Of a stretch of DNA of 64,000 nt, positions 26,698-34,952 are shown piece after piece. Source of the stretch: Desulfosporosinus sp. Sb-LF (lineage in GTDB: Bacteria; Bacillota; Desulfitobacteriia; Desulfitobacteriales; Desulfitobacteriaceae). The notes below the pieces were generated by a model that saw nothing but the letters and a program-made list of their open reading frames with translations, did not search any database and was not told the DNA's origin. Position 1 is the stretch's first letter, and each line of letters opens with the position of its first letter. A program made the translations under genes and the position numbers. The stretch lies in NCBI RefSeq assembly GCF_004766055.1, contig NZ_SPQR01000001.1:124001-188000 (forward strand), given 5' to 3'.

Positions 26698-28410
26698 ATG
26701 TTCTGGGGATTATTCCGAAACTTGGCGCTCAACATTAGCTTGATCGTTACGGTCGCTTATCTGATGACTCGGACCAAGTTATTTAGGCGTATGTTACTAG
26801 GCAAGGCTAATATGCATGAAAAGCTTTTCCTGGTTTTATTTTTTGGGTTCCTTGGGATAACAGGAACTTATTCTGGGGTAGAAATTAAAGGGGCTTTGGC
26901 TAATTCTCGGGTGATCGGGGTGGCAGTCGGAGGGCTTCTCGGTGGCCCCCTAGTGGGGATCGCGGCAGGTTTCTTGGCTGGAGGGCATCGCGCACTTTTA
27001 GGAGGATTTACGGCGCTTGCCTGTGGAATTGCCACGATTGTCGAGGGAGGAATTGCCGGATACGCAGGGCGGGAATTTTCAGGAAACTTATCCTGGAAAC
27101 GTTCCTTGTTAATTGGTATGGGAATTGAAGTCGTTCAAATGCTCATTATTCTATTGTTGGCTCGCCCCTATGCTGCGGCATGGGATTTGGTTAAGGATAT
27201 CGGCCTACCTATGATTATTATGAATGGCATTGGGATTTCTATTTTCGTGACTGTAATTCATGATTCATTGGAAGAAGAAGAACGAATTGGCGCGGTCCAA
27301 GCGCAAAAGGCACTTTATATTGCTAATTTGACCTTACCAATTTTGCGTTTAGGTTTAACGAAGGAAACGGCACGCAGAGTGGCTGAAATTATTTATGATC
27401 AGACCGACGTAGCTGCGGTGGCCTTAACAGACCGCGAGCAAATTTTAGCTCATGTGGGAAAAGGTTCGGATCACCATGAAGCTGGTCATGTCATTCAAAC
27501 GCTAGCCACTCATCAGGCCTTAGATTTAGGGGAATTAAAGCTAGCTGCAACTCGGGTCGAAATCGGTTGTCCTGATCCAAACTGTCCGTTGTTTTCAGCA
27601 CTGGTTGTGCCACTTCATTTCCGACAATCGATTGTCGGAACACTTAAGATTTATAGAGAACGGGCACGGGGAATCAGTCCTGTGGATTGGGAATTTGGAG
27701 CTGGTTTGGGTATGCTTTTTTCCACTCAGTTAGAGTTAGCGACTTTGGAAGCAAGGGCTCATTTGGTGAGCAAAGCAGAACTGAAAGCACTTCAGGCCCA
27801 AGTAAATCCACATTTTCTCTTTAATGCAATTAATACTGTAGTCTCATTTTGCCGTACTGATCCGGAAAAGGCGCGCCATCTTCTTTTGCAACTGGGGGAT
27901 TTCTTTCGCAAGAACCTTAAAAGCGGGGAAAAGTTTGTGACGCTACGCGAAGAGTGCGAACATATACGAGCCTATTTGGCGATCGAGCAGGCTCGTTTTT
28001 CTGAACGCCTTTGCGTTCGTGAGGAAATTACGGATGAGGCCTTAAACTGGAGATTACCGGGGCTAACCCTTCAGCCCCTTGTCGAAAATGCTATAAAGCA
28101 TGGGATTTACCCCATGAGCACATTGGGGGAAATTGTTATTTCTGCCTATATCGAAGAGAACACCTTGGTAGTGCAGATTGAAGATAATGGGGTGGGAATT
28201 CCCAGCGAGAAATTGACCCGAATCCAAGCTGGCGTTGAAGTTTCGACTTCTGGGCTGGGGATTGGTCTCCAAAATGTTGCACAACGTCTCCAGATTCTCT
28301 ATGGCAAGAGAGCTGATTTTGTTATTGAGAGCAGGGAGGGAACGGGAACTCAGATTACTTTAAGAATTCCTCCTGTTGCAACCGCTGAACGTTTTGAAAT
28401 TCCTAAATAG
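26698..28410 (+). CDS. LytS/BtsS-type sensor histidine kinase
   Basis: This 570-residue membrane kinase has the 5TM-LYT receptor region at about residues 1-185, with the GALANSRVIGVAVGGLLGGP signature. A GAF-like domain follows at about 215-355 and includes CPDPNCPLFSA. The LytS-type kinase (about 365-560) has QVNPHFLFNAINTV with the phosphorylated histidine, LVENAIKHG (N box), DNGVGIP and GLGIGLQN. AAGGAGAT precedes ATG 26698. It pairs with the LytTR regulator that starts 11 bases later. The E. coli relatives BtsS/BtsR sense pyruvate and drive a CstA-family transporter. Here a CstA gene also follows, so pyruvate sensing is a plausible role. Confidence 0.92.
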   Translation: MFWGLFRNLALNISLIVTVAYLMTRTKLFRRMLLGKANMHEKLFLVLFFGFLGITGTYSGVEIKGALANSRVIGVAVGGLLGGPLVGIAAGFLAGGHRALLGGFTALACGIATIVEGGIAGYAGREFSGNLSWKRSLLIGMGIEVVQMLIILLLARPYAAAWDLVKDIGLPMIIMNGIGISIFVTVIHDSLEEEERIGAVQAQKALYIANLTLPILRLGLTKETARRVAEIIYDQTDVAAVALTDREQILAHVGKGSDHHEAGHVIQTLATHQALDLGELKLAATRVEIGCPDPNCPLFSALVVPLHFRQSIVGTLKIYRERARGISPVDWEFGAGLGMLFSTQLELATLEARAHLVSKAELKALQAQVNPHFLFNAINTVVSFCRTDPEKARHLLLQLGDFFRKNLKSGEKFVTLREECEHIRAYLAIEQARFSERLCVREEITDEALNWRLPGLTLQPLVENAIKHGIYPMSTLGEIVISAYIEENTLVVQIEDNGVGIPSEKLTRIQAGVEVSTSGLGIGLQNVAQRLQILYGKRADFVIESREGTGTQITLRIPPVATAERFEIPK

Positions 28411-28421
28411 GAGGTTGTTAC

Positions 28422-29213
28422 TTGCGAGTCATGGTTGTGGATGATGAACGTCCTGCACGAGAAGAATTATCTTATTTACTACGGCAAATACCCAGTGTAG
28501 AAATTGTAGCCGAAGCTGGAACGGGAGAGGAAACGATTAAGAAATACCAGGAGTGTAGCCCAGATGTTCTATTTCTCGATGTTCAAATGCCAGATGCTTC
28601 GGGAGTGGATGTCGCCCGGGAATTAATACGGCTTGGTTTCTCACCGACGATTGTCTTTGCTACGGCATATGACCAATATGCGGTGGATGCGTTTGATATT
28701 AATGCCGTTGATTATCTCTTGAAACCGTTTCATGAGGATCGGTTAGCAGAAACCATGCAGCGTGTAAAAAAACGTCTTGAGATAGGAACTGCGGTAGAGT
28801 CACAGACCACGCCAGAACAGGTTCAGAATCGAGAGTTTCAGGCTAAATTAGACCAAATCTATACGTCATTACATACGGCTGAGGGGAAAACTGGCAAACT
28901 CAAAATCGAAGAAAATGGTAAAATACTGCTCATCCCTTTTGGCGATATTTCTTATGCTACAATTGAGGAACGTTCAGTTCGGATCGTTACCCGAGAACGA
29001 AGTTATTTAACCAATTATACTCTAAATGAACTAGAGGGTTTGTTAAGGTCGTCGTGCCTTCGAGTCCATAAAAGTTATCTAGCAAATTTAGATCAAATCC
29101 ATTCCATTATTCCTTGGTTTAATAATACCTACAATTTGATTATGCACGATAATAGCGAGATTCCAGTCAGCCGCACGTATGTCAAAGTATTTCGGGAACG
29201 AATGGGTTTATAA
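28422..29213 (+). CDS. LytTR-family response regulator
   Basis: This 263-residue regulator has an N-terminal receiver with DDE at 7-9, the phosphorylated aspartate in FLDVQMP (about 53), threonine in FATAYDQYA and lysine in YLLKPF. The C-terminal LytTR DNA-binding domain is at about 160-263 (ISYATIEERSVRIVT, CLRVHKSYLANLDQI, EIPVSRTYVKVF). TTG 28422 is the likely start, because AGGAGG lies seven bases upstream. It is co-transcribed with the kinase gene. Its likely target is the downstream cstA. Confidence 0.93.
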   Translation: MRVMVVDDERPAREELSYLLRQIPSVEIVAEAGTGEETIKKYQECSPDVLFLDVQMPDASGVDVARELIRLGFSPTIVFATAYDQYAVDAFDINAVDYLLKPFHEDRLAETMQRVKKRLEIGTAVESQTTPEQVQNREFQAKLDQIYTSLHTAEGKTGKLKIEENGKILLIPFGDISYATIEERSVRIVTRERSYLTNYTLNELEGLLRSSCLRVHKSYLANLDQIHSIIPWFNNTYNLIMHDNSEIPVSRTYVKVFRERMGL

Positions 29214-29256
29214 CTTTAATTAGTGGGTGAGTTTAAGCATATAAGGACATAAAGTT

Positions 29257-29300
29257 ACACAGGATTTTTGGTACATCAGACCTGAAATCCTGTGTTTTTT
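29257..29300 (+). terminator. Intrinsic terminator of the two-component operon
   Basis: ACACAGGATTT at 29257-29267 is exactly complementary to AAATCCTGTGT at 29285-29295 and a T run follows. It separates the kinase/regulator pair from cstA, so the transporter has its own promoter. Confidence 0.85.
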
Positions 29301-29390
29301 GTTGAATTTTACGCATTAACTCGGTTCAACAGTATACTTGGTAATAGATCTAGCAAACAAAATATGGTTTTTTGTGAAAGGAGTAAAAAA

Positions 29391-31184
29391 ATGAATGCTT
29401 TAACTCTTATTATTGCTACAGCACTAATTCTTATCTTGGCGTACCGTTTCTATGGAGCCTTCATCTCGGCTAAAGTATTAGCCCTAGATTCAAGTGTCAT
29501 TACTCCAGCCGTGCGCTTAGAGGACGGGCAAGATTATGTCCCGACGAACAAGTGGGTTGTCTTTGGACATCACTTCGCAGCGATTGCCGGGGCGGGTCCT
29601 TTGGTTGGGCCAGTTTTGGCTGCTCAGTTTGGTTATTTGCCAGGCGCACTTTGGATTCTAATCGGTGCGGTATTAGGTGGGGCAGTTCATGATGCGGTCG
29701 TACTCTTTGCCTCTATTCGTCATGATGGTAAAAGCCTTTCCGACATCGCTAAAGATGAGATCGGGCCAGTCACCGGCTTTATTACAGGGATAGCCATTCT
29801 CTTCATCATTACGATCACGATGGCGGGACTTGCTATGGTTATCGTCAATGCCCTGTATAAAAACTCTTGGGGTGTCTTTACAATTTCTATGACTATTCCA
29901 ATCGCCGTTTTTGTAGGTATTTATATGCATAAACTCCGCCCAGGTAAGTTGGGAGAGGCTTCGGTCATCGGGGTTGCTTTGATTCTTCTCGCGGTGGTTT
30001 TGGGTCCGGTTATTAAGAATTCTCCCTTTGCGTATTTATTTTTCTACGATGTCAAAACGCTTGAAATTATTCTTCCGGTGTATGGTTTTGTTGCGGCAGC
30101 TCTTCCCGTCTGGTTGCTTCTGGCCCCTCGGGATTACCTCAGTTCCTATATGAAAATTGGAACCATCGCAGCATTAGCAATTGGGATTGTCTTTGTTCAC
30201 CCACAACTTCAAATGCCTGCTATTACTCAATTTGTCCATGGTGGTGGTCCTATCATCAATGGGAAATTATGGCCATTCCTATTTATTACGATTGCCTGTG
30301 GCGCAGTTTCTGGATTCCATGCCCTTATTGCTTCTGGCACGACGTCTAAAATGTTGAAAGACGAAGGGGAGATTAGGCTGGTTGGGTATGGCGGAATGAT
30401 CATGGAAGCCTTCGTGGCGATGATGGCTCTTATTGCCGCTACGGTATTGGCCCCAGGAGATTACTTTGCTATTAACACCGCTCCGGCTGTCTTTGCTAAC
30501 TTGGGGATGCACGTTAAAGACTTACCGATCCTTTCGCAAATGGTAGGAGAAAATGTTGCCGGACGTCCCGGCGGTGCAGTTAGCTTAGCTGTGGGTATGG
30601 CCCATATTTTCTCAAGTATTCCTGGTCTGAAAGGGTTGATGGCGTACTGGTATCAATTTGCCATTATGTTTGAAGCACTCTTTATTCTGACGACAATTGA
30701 TGCAGGTACTCGTGTAGCCCGTTATATTGCACAAGATTTTCTAGGTTTAGCGTACAAACCGATAAAGAATTCTAAGTCGATGGTATTGTCGATTGTGTTA
30801 AGTGCTATAGTTTCATTTGCTTGGGGATATCTTCTCTATGGCGGGGACATTGCAACCATCTGGCCAATCTTTGGAGTGTCTAACCAATTACTGGCCACCT
30901 TGGCTTTGGCAATTGGCTCCAACATGATTTTGCGCCGTACTAAGAAACTAAGTTATATGTTGACCACCTTTCTTCCGATGCTCTTCATGGGGGTTACGTC
31001 TTCAGTCGCCGGATATCTGACGATTGTAAACAACTACCTTCCGAAACATCAAACGCTTCCTGCAGTGCTCGCCGCGCTGATGATTCTCTTGGCAACAATT
31101 ATTGTTGTGGATTCAATTCGGAAGCTCTGGCAGACGTATTCTTCCATCTCCAGCGGGTTGGTTCCAAATGTTGCAGCAAAGTAG
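29391..31184 (+). CDS. cstA: CstA-family transporter (pyruvate/peptide)
   Basis: This 597-residue integral membrane protein has about 16 hydrophobic segments. The N-terminal CstA domain shows FGHHFAAIAGAGPLVGPVLA (about residues 60-80) and GAVHDAVVLFASIRHDGKS. Later GFHALIASGTTSKML and the C-terminal DAGTRVARYIAQDFLG are typical. Members were first described as carbon-starvation proteins, and E. coli BtsT and CstA move pyruvate. ATG 29391 was chosen because AAAGGAGT lies eight bases upstream. The open frame extends back to 29292 through the preceding terminator, which rules out that start. Regulation by the adjacent LytS/LytTR pair is likely. Confidence 0.93.
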   Translation: MNALTLIIATALILILAYRFYGAFISAKVLALDSSVITPAVRLEDGQDYVPTNKWVVFGHHFAAIAGAGPLVGPVLAAQFGYLPGALWILIGAVLGGAVHDAVVLFASIRHDGKSLSDIAKDEIGPVTGFITGIAILFIITITMAGLAMVIVNALYKNSWGVFTISMTIPIAVFVGIYMHKLRPGKLGEASVIGVALILLAVVLGPVIKNSPFAYLFFYDVKTLEIILPVYGFVAAALPVWLLLAPRDYLSSYMKIGTIAALAIGIVFVHPQLQMPAITQFVHGGGPIINGKLWPFLFITIACGAVSGFHALIASGTTSKMLKDEGEIRLVGYGGMIMEAFVAMMALIAATVLAPGDYFAINTAPAVFANLGMHVKDLPILSQMVGENVAGRPGGAVSLAVGMAHIFSSIPGLKGLMAYWYQFAIMFEALFILTTIDAGTRVARYIAQDFLGLAYKPIKNSKSMVLSIVLSAIVSFAWGYLLYGGDIATIWPIFGVSNQLLATLALAIGSNMILRRTKKLSYMLTTFLPMLFMGVTSSVAGYLTIVNNYLPKHQTLPAVLAALMILLATIIVVDSIRKLWQTYSSISSGLVPNVAAK

Positions 31185-31226
31185 AGCTTGTAAACCATTT
31201 TTATAAATATCTAAACTTAATGTTCA

Positions 31227-31268
31227 AGCCTTTGGGTTGTCGTTTAGCGGCAACTCAAAGGCTTTTTT
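31227..31268 (+). terminator. Intrinsic terminator of cstA
   Basis: AGCCTTTGGGTTG at 31227-31239 pairs with CAACTCAAAGGCT at 31251-31263, with one mismatch, followed by seven T in all. Confidence 0.85.
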
Positions 31269-31400
31269 TGCTATTTTAAAGGGGAAATGGTTATGCCAAT
31301 GAGTGAAATTAAATTGCAAAGAGAATCAGTAAATTAGCCGCTCCGGTGCGTTGGTGAATGTGTAATTTCATTTCATTTATCCAATATATTTAACATTTTC

Positions 31401-31410
31401 GGGAATAATA
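31401..31410 (+). promoter_or_regulatory. Candidate sigma-F -10 element of dacF
   Basis: GGGAATAATA fits the sigma-F -10 pattern GGnnAnAnTR and lies 29 bases upstream of dacF, which is a sigma-F gene in B. subtilis. The -35 region (CAATA, about 14 bases upstream) is a poor match. Confidence 0.4.
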
Positions 31411-31438
31411 AAATCAAACTATATGAGGGGGGTTTAAG

Positions 31439-32587
31439 ATGAAAAAATGTTCCGCAATCGTTTTAGCTATAGTGCTTGTGTTTGGAAACATTGGCTTAGC
31501 TAATGTGCAACCAGCACTTGGAGTGGAGATTGAGACAGAAGCAGCAAGTGCTATCTTGATGGATGCAGCGTCTGGTCAAATTCTCTATGAAAAAGAATCA
31601 CATAAAGAATTACCACCAGCAAGTGTCACGAAACTCATGACCTTACTGGTAGCATCAGATGCAGTAGCTGCGGGAAAAGTTAAATTAACCGACAAAGTGA
31701 CCGCCAGTGAGAATGCAAGCAAACTTGGAGGTTCTCAGATCTACCTAAAACCGGGCGAAACCTTCACTTTGGAACAGATGTTAATTGCCATTGCCGTTGG
31801 ATCAGCCAATGATGGCTGTGTCGCAGTTGCGGAACATATTAATGGGACACATGAAGCCTTTGTGGAAGAGATGAACCGGAAGGCTCAGGAATTAGGGCTG
31901 AAAAATACACATTTTGCGAATGCTTATGGATTACCAGCTGAGGGGCATTATACGAGCGCATATGACTTGGCGGTTATTTCTAGAGAAGCCCTCAATTATC
32001 CACTAGTACGGAAGTTAACCAGCATGAAAGAATATGAGTTAAGAGACGGGAAGTTTAAGCTTTGGAATACAAATAAGCTACTATGGTGGTACCCAGGAGC
32101 AGATGGATTTAAAACCGGGTGGACGAATGAAGCTAAGTATTGCCTGGCTTCGACTGTGCAGAGAGATGGTTTAAGGTTAATTTGCGTTGTTATGGGTGTA
32201 CCCCAAGTAAGAGGGCATTTCGCAGAATCTATGAAAATTTTTAACTATGGTTTTGCTAAATATGCCTTTAAACAATTTGCCCCAGCTGAACAAAAACAGG
32301 GTGTAGTAAAAGTTCGCAAGGGCATGGAAGATGAGGTTCTTGCAGTCACCGAAAAACCTTTGGGTGTTACTGTTGAGAAAGGGAAGGATAAAAATTTGTG
32401 GGTGGAGACCAAGCTCAGCCCAGAAATCAATGCTCCTATTCAGAAAGGTCAAAAGTTAGGCGAGGTACTCCTTTATCGAGATGATCAGTTGCAAGGGACT
32501 GTTAATCTGGTCGCCGACCACCCTGTTGCAAGAGCAAGCGTCACTGAGCAAATGACGCGCACATTAAAAGGAGTTTTTGGTTATTAA
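31439..32587 (+). CDS. dacF: D-alanyl-D-alanine carboxypeptidase, DacF type
   Basis: This 382-residue penicillin-binding protein trims the terminal D-alanine of peptidoglycan stem peptides. A signal peptide (about residues 1-29) is followed by the serine peptidase S11 domain with SVTK (SxxK, about 63), SAN (about 122) and KTGWTN (about 226). The C-terminal PBP5-like domain follows at about 285-375. GGGGGG precedes ATG 31439. It is named dacF for its place next to the sigma-F genes. It converges with sigF with only six bases between the stop codons, so antisense overlap of the transcripts is likely. Confidence 0.9.
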   Translation: MKKCSAIVLAIVLVFGNIGLANVQPALGVEIETEAASAILMDAASGQILYEKESHKELPPASVTKLMTLLVASDAVAAGKVKLTDKVTASENASKLGGSQIYLKPGETFTLEQMLIAIAVGSANDGCVAVAEHINGTHEAFVEEMNRKAQELGLKNTHFANAYGLPAEGHYTSAYDLAVISREALNYPLVRKLTSMKEYELRDGKFKLWNTNKLLWWYPGADGFKTGWTNEAKYCLASTVQRDGLRLICVVMGVPQVRGHFAESMKIFNYGFAKYAFKQFAPAEQKQGVVKVRKGMEDEVLAVTEKPLGVTVEKGKDKNLWVETKLSPEINAPIQKGQKLGEVLLYRDDQLQGTVNLVADHPVARASVTEQMTRTLKGVFGY

Positions 32588-32593
32588 ACACGT

Positions 32594-33400
32594 TTAGTCC
32601 GTATGCGCAAGGTCTAAGCTTGAACGATCGTTAACCTGGGATAATTGACGGATTCTATTGAGGGCAGAGCGCTCGATACGAGAGATTTGAACTTGCGAAA
32701 GTTGAAGCTGACTGGCGATTTGACTTTGAGTCTTATCTTCAAAAAAGCGCATCAGGAGTACTCGTTTTTCACGTTCAGGTAATTTGTCTAGGACCTCTTT
32801 CAGGGCAAGGTTTTCGAACCAGCTGGGGTCAAGTTCCTTATCTGTTGAGAGTTGATCTAGAACGTAGATGGGATCGGAGTCGTCTTGGTAAAGGGTATCG
32901 TGGATCGATGTAGGACTTTGGACGGCTTCAAGTGCGGCGACGATCTCATCCCGGTCAACGCCAATATTCGTTGCGATTTCACCGATGGTCGCCTCTCTAC
33001 CAAGCGTTGCCGAAAGTTCATCTCGAGAACGATTCACTTTATAAACTAGCTCCTTATACGAACGAGGAACCTTCACAGGATGGTCATCTCGGAGAAAACG
33101 GCGGATTTCTCCAATGATCATTGGGACTGCATACGTAGAAAACTTTACTCCATAAGTAAAGTCGAATTTGTCAATAGCTTTAATCAAGCCAATGGTTCCG
33201 ATTTGAAAGAGGTCTTCGATCTCATAGCCGCGATGGCTAAAGCGTTGAACTAAATTAAAGATAAGTTTCAGGTTGCAATTAATTAAACGCTCACGAGCAA
33301 CAGCATCTCCGTCTTTGGCTGCATGGAGGTTAAGCATCATTTCCTTGTCAGAGAGTAGTGGGAAGTGGGGGAGATTCATTTCAGTTAGTCGTTGAATCAT
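32594..33400 (-). CDS. sigF: RNA polymerase sporulation sigma factor F
   Basis: This 268-residue sigma-70 family protein directs early forespore transcription. Region 2 (about 45-115) contains NLKLIFNLVQRFSHRGYEIE and DLFQIGTIGLIKAIDKFD. Regions 3 and 4 follow, with a helix-turn-helix SQIASQLQLSQVQISRIERS (about 225-245). It is the last gene of spoIIAA-spoIIAB-sigF, on the minus strand. The start codon is preceded by AGGGGGGGGG, a run of nine G that also serves as ribosome-binding site. SpoIIAB normally holds this factor inactive. Confidence 0.96.
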   Translation of the reverse strand: MIQRLTEMNLPHFPLLSDKEMMLNLHAAKDGDAVARERLINCNLKLIFNLVQRFSHRGYEIEDLFQIGTIGLIKAIDKFDFTYGVKFSTYAVPMIIGEIRRFLRDDHPVKVPRSYKELVYKVNRSRDELSATLGREATIGEIATNIGVDRDEIVAALEAVQSPTSIHDTLYQDDSDPIYVLDQLSTDKELDPSWFENLALKEVLDKLPEREKRVLLMRFFEDKTQSQIASQLQLSQVQISRIERSALNRIRQLSQVNDRSSLDLAHTD

Positions 33401-33412
33401 TGCGCCCCCCCC

Positions 33413-33850
33413 CTAATGCGAGGAGATGGGTGTTTGCTTGAAATGCTTTATCATGGTTACGGTTGTCCCCACTTCAAGTTCAGAGTCCACTCGAAGTTCG
33501 TCCATGAAAGATTGCATGAAGACAAAGCCCAGCCCCATTCGCTCAGGATCGGTACTATAAGCAGGCTGCATGGCTTGCTCAATATCCGAAATGCCACATC
33601 CTTCATCCTTCACAACAATCTTGAGAGTGTCGTTAGAGATGTCCAAGTCAAGATAAACAATGTGATTTGGGTTATTCTGGTATCCGTGGATAATGGCATT
33701 GGAAACGGCTTCCGAAACGGCGACTTTGAGTTCTTCAATGTCATTTAGTGGAAGGTCCATCTGAGCCCCCACTGAAGCGATGAGTAAACGGGTAATGCTG
33801 ACATTTTCAGCGATACTAGAAAATGTGAGGCTTAATTGATTGGTTTTCAT
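33413..33850 (-). CDS. spoIIAB: Anti-sigma F factor, serine kinase
   Basis: This 145-residue protein binds and inhibits sigma-F and phosphorylates SpoIIAA. It is a GHKL ATPase with the N box EAVSNAIIHGYQN (about residues 46-58), DEGCGI (about 82) and GLGFVFM (about 108). Its ATG at 33850 overlaps the spoIIAA stop by one base (TAATG), and sigF begins 12 bases after its stop, so the three genes are translated as one tight unit. Confidence 0.96.
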   Translation of the reverse strand: MKTNQLSLTFSSIAENVSITRLLIASVGAQMDLPLNDIEELKVAVSEAVSNAIIHGYQNNPNHIVYLDLDISNDTLKIVVKDEGCGISDIEQAMQPAYSTDPERMGLGFVFMQSFMDELRVDSELEVGTTVTMIKHFKQTPISSH

Positions 33851-34200
33851 TAGGCTCCCCTTCCTTCCTCATAAGCGTGCGCTTCATCCTGATAGAAACT
33901 GATAATTTTAGGTAGTCCCGACAATTCCATGATTTTATAAATATGTGGGGGTACATTTGAAATTTTAAGCTTCCCTCCCAGGGGAAGTAGTTTTTTGTAC
34001 CTGCCTAAAATAACGCCAAGTCCAGAACTGTCGACAAATCGGACTTCTTCAAGATTGAGAATAACTGTGCGAATTCCGCGTTTCTCAATTTCGATGTCAA
34101 TCGCTTGTCGTACCATAGAAGCTGTATGCATATCCAGTTCCCCGTTTAAGCGCAAGATTAGGGTCAGGCGCTCTATCTTTTTTTCAAGGTTCAAGACCAT
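33850..34200 (-). CDS. spoIIAA: Anti-anti-sigma F factor
   Basis: This STAS-domain protein of about 116 residues, when unphosphorylated, frees sigma-F from SpoIIAB. The regulatory serine lies in VRFVDSSGLGVILGRYK (about residues 51-67). The open frame reaches back to 34248, but the start at ATG 34200 (or TTG 34194) fits the 117-residue B. subtilis homologue and the AGGGGGA site. The extra 16 residues would be unlike the family. It is the first gene of the sigma-F operon. Confidence 0.94.
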   Translation of the reverse strand: MVLNLEKKIERLTLILRLNGELDMHTASMVRQAIDIEIEKRGIRTVILNLEEVRFVDSSGLGVILGRYKKLLPLGGKLKISNVPPHIYKIMELSGLPKIISFYQDEAHAYEEGRGA

Positions 34201-34231
34201 TCCCCCTAAAATAAAAATCGCATTACTAATG

Positions 34232-34257
34232 ATTTCGATGTCATCCATAATTTTCCT
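34232..34257 (-). promoter_or_regulatory. Candidate sigma-H promoter of the spoIIA operon
   Basis: On the minus strand AGGAAAA (34257-34251) and GAAAT (34236-34232) are 14 bases apart, similar to the sigma-H pattern AGGAWWT and GAAT. The -10 has one extra A, so the match is only moderate. The spoIIA operon of B. subtilis is read from a sigma-H promoter. Confidence 0.35.
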
Positions 34258-34342
34258 GCCTACTAATGGAGAAGTTTTTCGTATGATGTGTCGAAATAGA
34301 GGAATTCATTATGTGTTTTATCATTAATGTCCTAGGTAGTGA

Positions 34343-34372
34343 GTATAATTTAGGTCGTTCGGATTCATACTA
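34343..34372 (+). promoter_or_regulatory. Sigma-G promoter of the spoVA operon
   Basis: GTATA at 34343-34347 and CATACTA at 34366-34372 are 18 bases apart. This fits the sigma-G consensus GHATR-N18-CATnHTA. It lies 38 bases upstream of spoVAC, and spoVA operons are late forespore genes. Confidence 0.7.
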
Positions 34373-34409
34373 GAAATTATCTGTCACTAGTTGGAAAGGA
34401 GGAAATAGG

Positions 34410-34877
34410 ATGGCTAGCCAAACTTTACGTAAGCCAACGATCGCAGTAACTCCAGAACAATATAAAACGTTAGCACAGCAAATTACTCCTAAGCCAACCG
34501 TTGTAAAAAATATAGTTCGAGCATTTATCGTTGGAGGAATAATTTGCGTGATAGGACAAGTTGTTATTAATCTTTTTGTCATGGGCGGGCTGACCCGTCT
34601 TGAAGCATCTTCAATAGCAACAGCGATCATGATTTTTTTAGGAGCTTTATTAACGGGATTGGGGATTTACGACGAGATAGGGAAATTCGCAGGAGCTGGT
34701 TCCATTGTTCCAGTTACAGGGTTTTCCAACTCCATTGTGGCCCCTGCCATGGAATTTAAGCGAGAAGGCTATGTCCTAGGTGTCGGAGCAAAGCTGTTCA
34801 CAGTTGCGGGTCCTGTGCTAGTGTATGGAATTGCGACATCAATTCTAGTGGGTATCATATATTTCTTTTTGCACTAA
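34410..34877 (+). CDS. spoVAC: Stage V sporulation protein AC
   Basis: This 155-residue integral membrane protein belongs to the spoVA channel that imports dipicolinic acid into the forespore and releases it in germination. SpoVAC acts as a mechanosensitive channel in B. subtilis. Membrane segments lie at about residues 38-58, 70-92, 100-120 and 128-152. RAFIVGGIICVIGQ and GFSNSIVAPAMEFKREG are family hallmarks. GGAAAGGAGG precedes ATG 34410. It is the first gene of the operon, so spoVAA and spoVAB are absent here. Confidence 0.95.
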   Translation: MASQTLRKPTIAVTPEQYKTLAQQITPKPTVVKNIVRAFIVGGIICVIGQVVINLFVMGGLTRLEASSIATAIMIFLGALLTGLGIYDEIGKFAGAGSIVPVTGFSNSIVAPAMEFKREGYVLGVGAKLFTVAGPVLVYGIATSILVGIIYFFLH

Positions 34878-34952
34878 TTGTGCCCGCAGGTACTTGTCTC
34901 AAAGTTAGAAGGTGCGATAAAACTCAAGCTATGAATGGGGACGAGAGTCAAG

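Noticed and set aside
29292-29390. Longer start of the CstA protein
   Set aside because: The extra 33 codons begin inside the terminator hairpin of the previous operon and look unlike the family, while ATG 29391 has a good ribosome-binding site.
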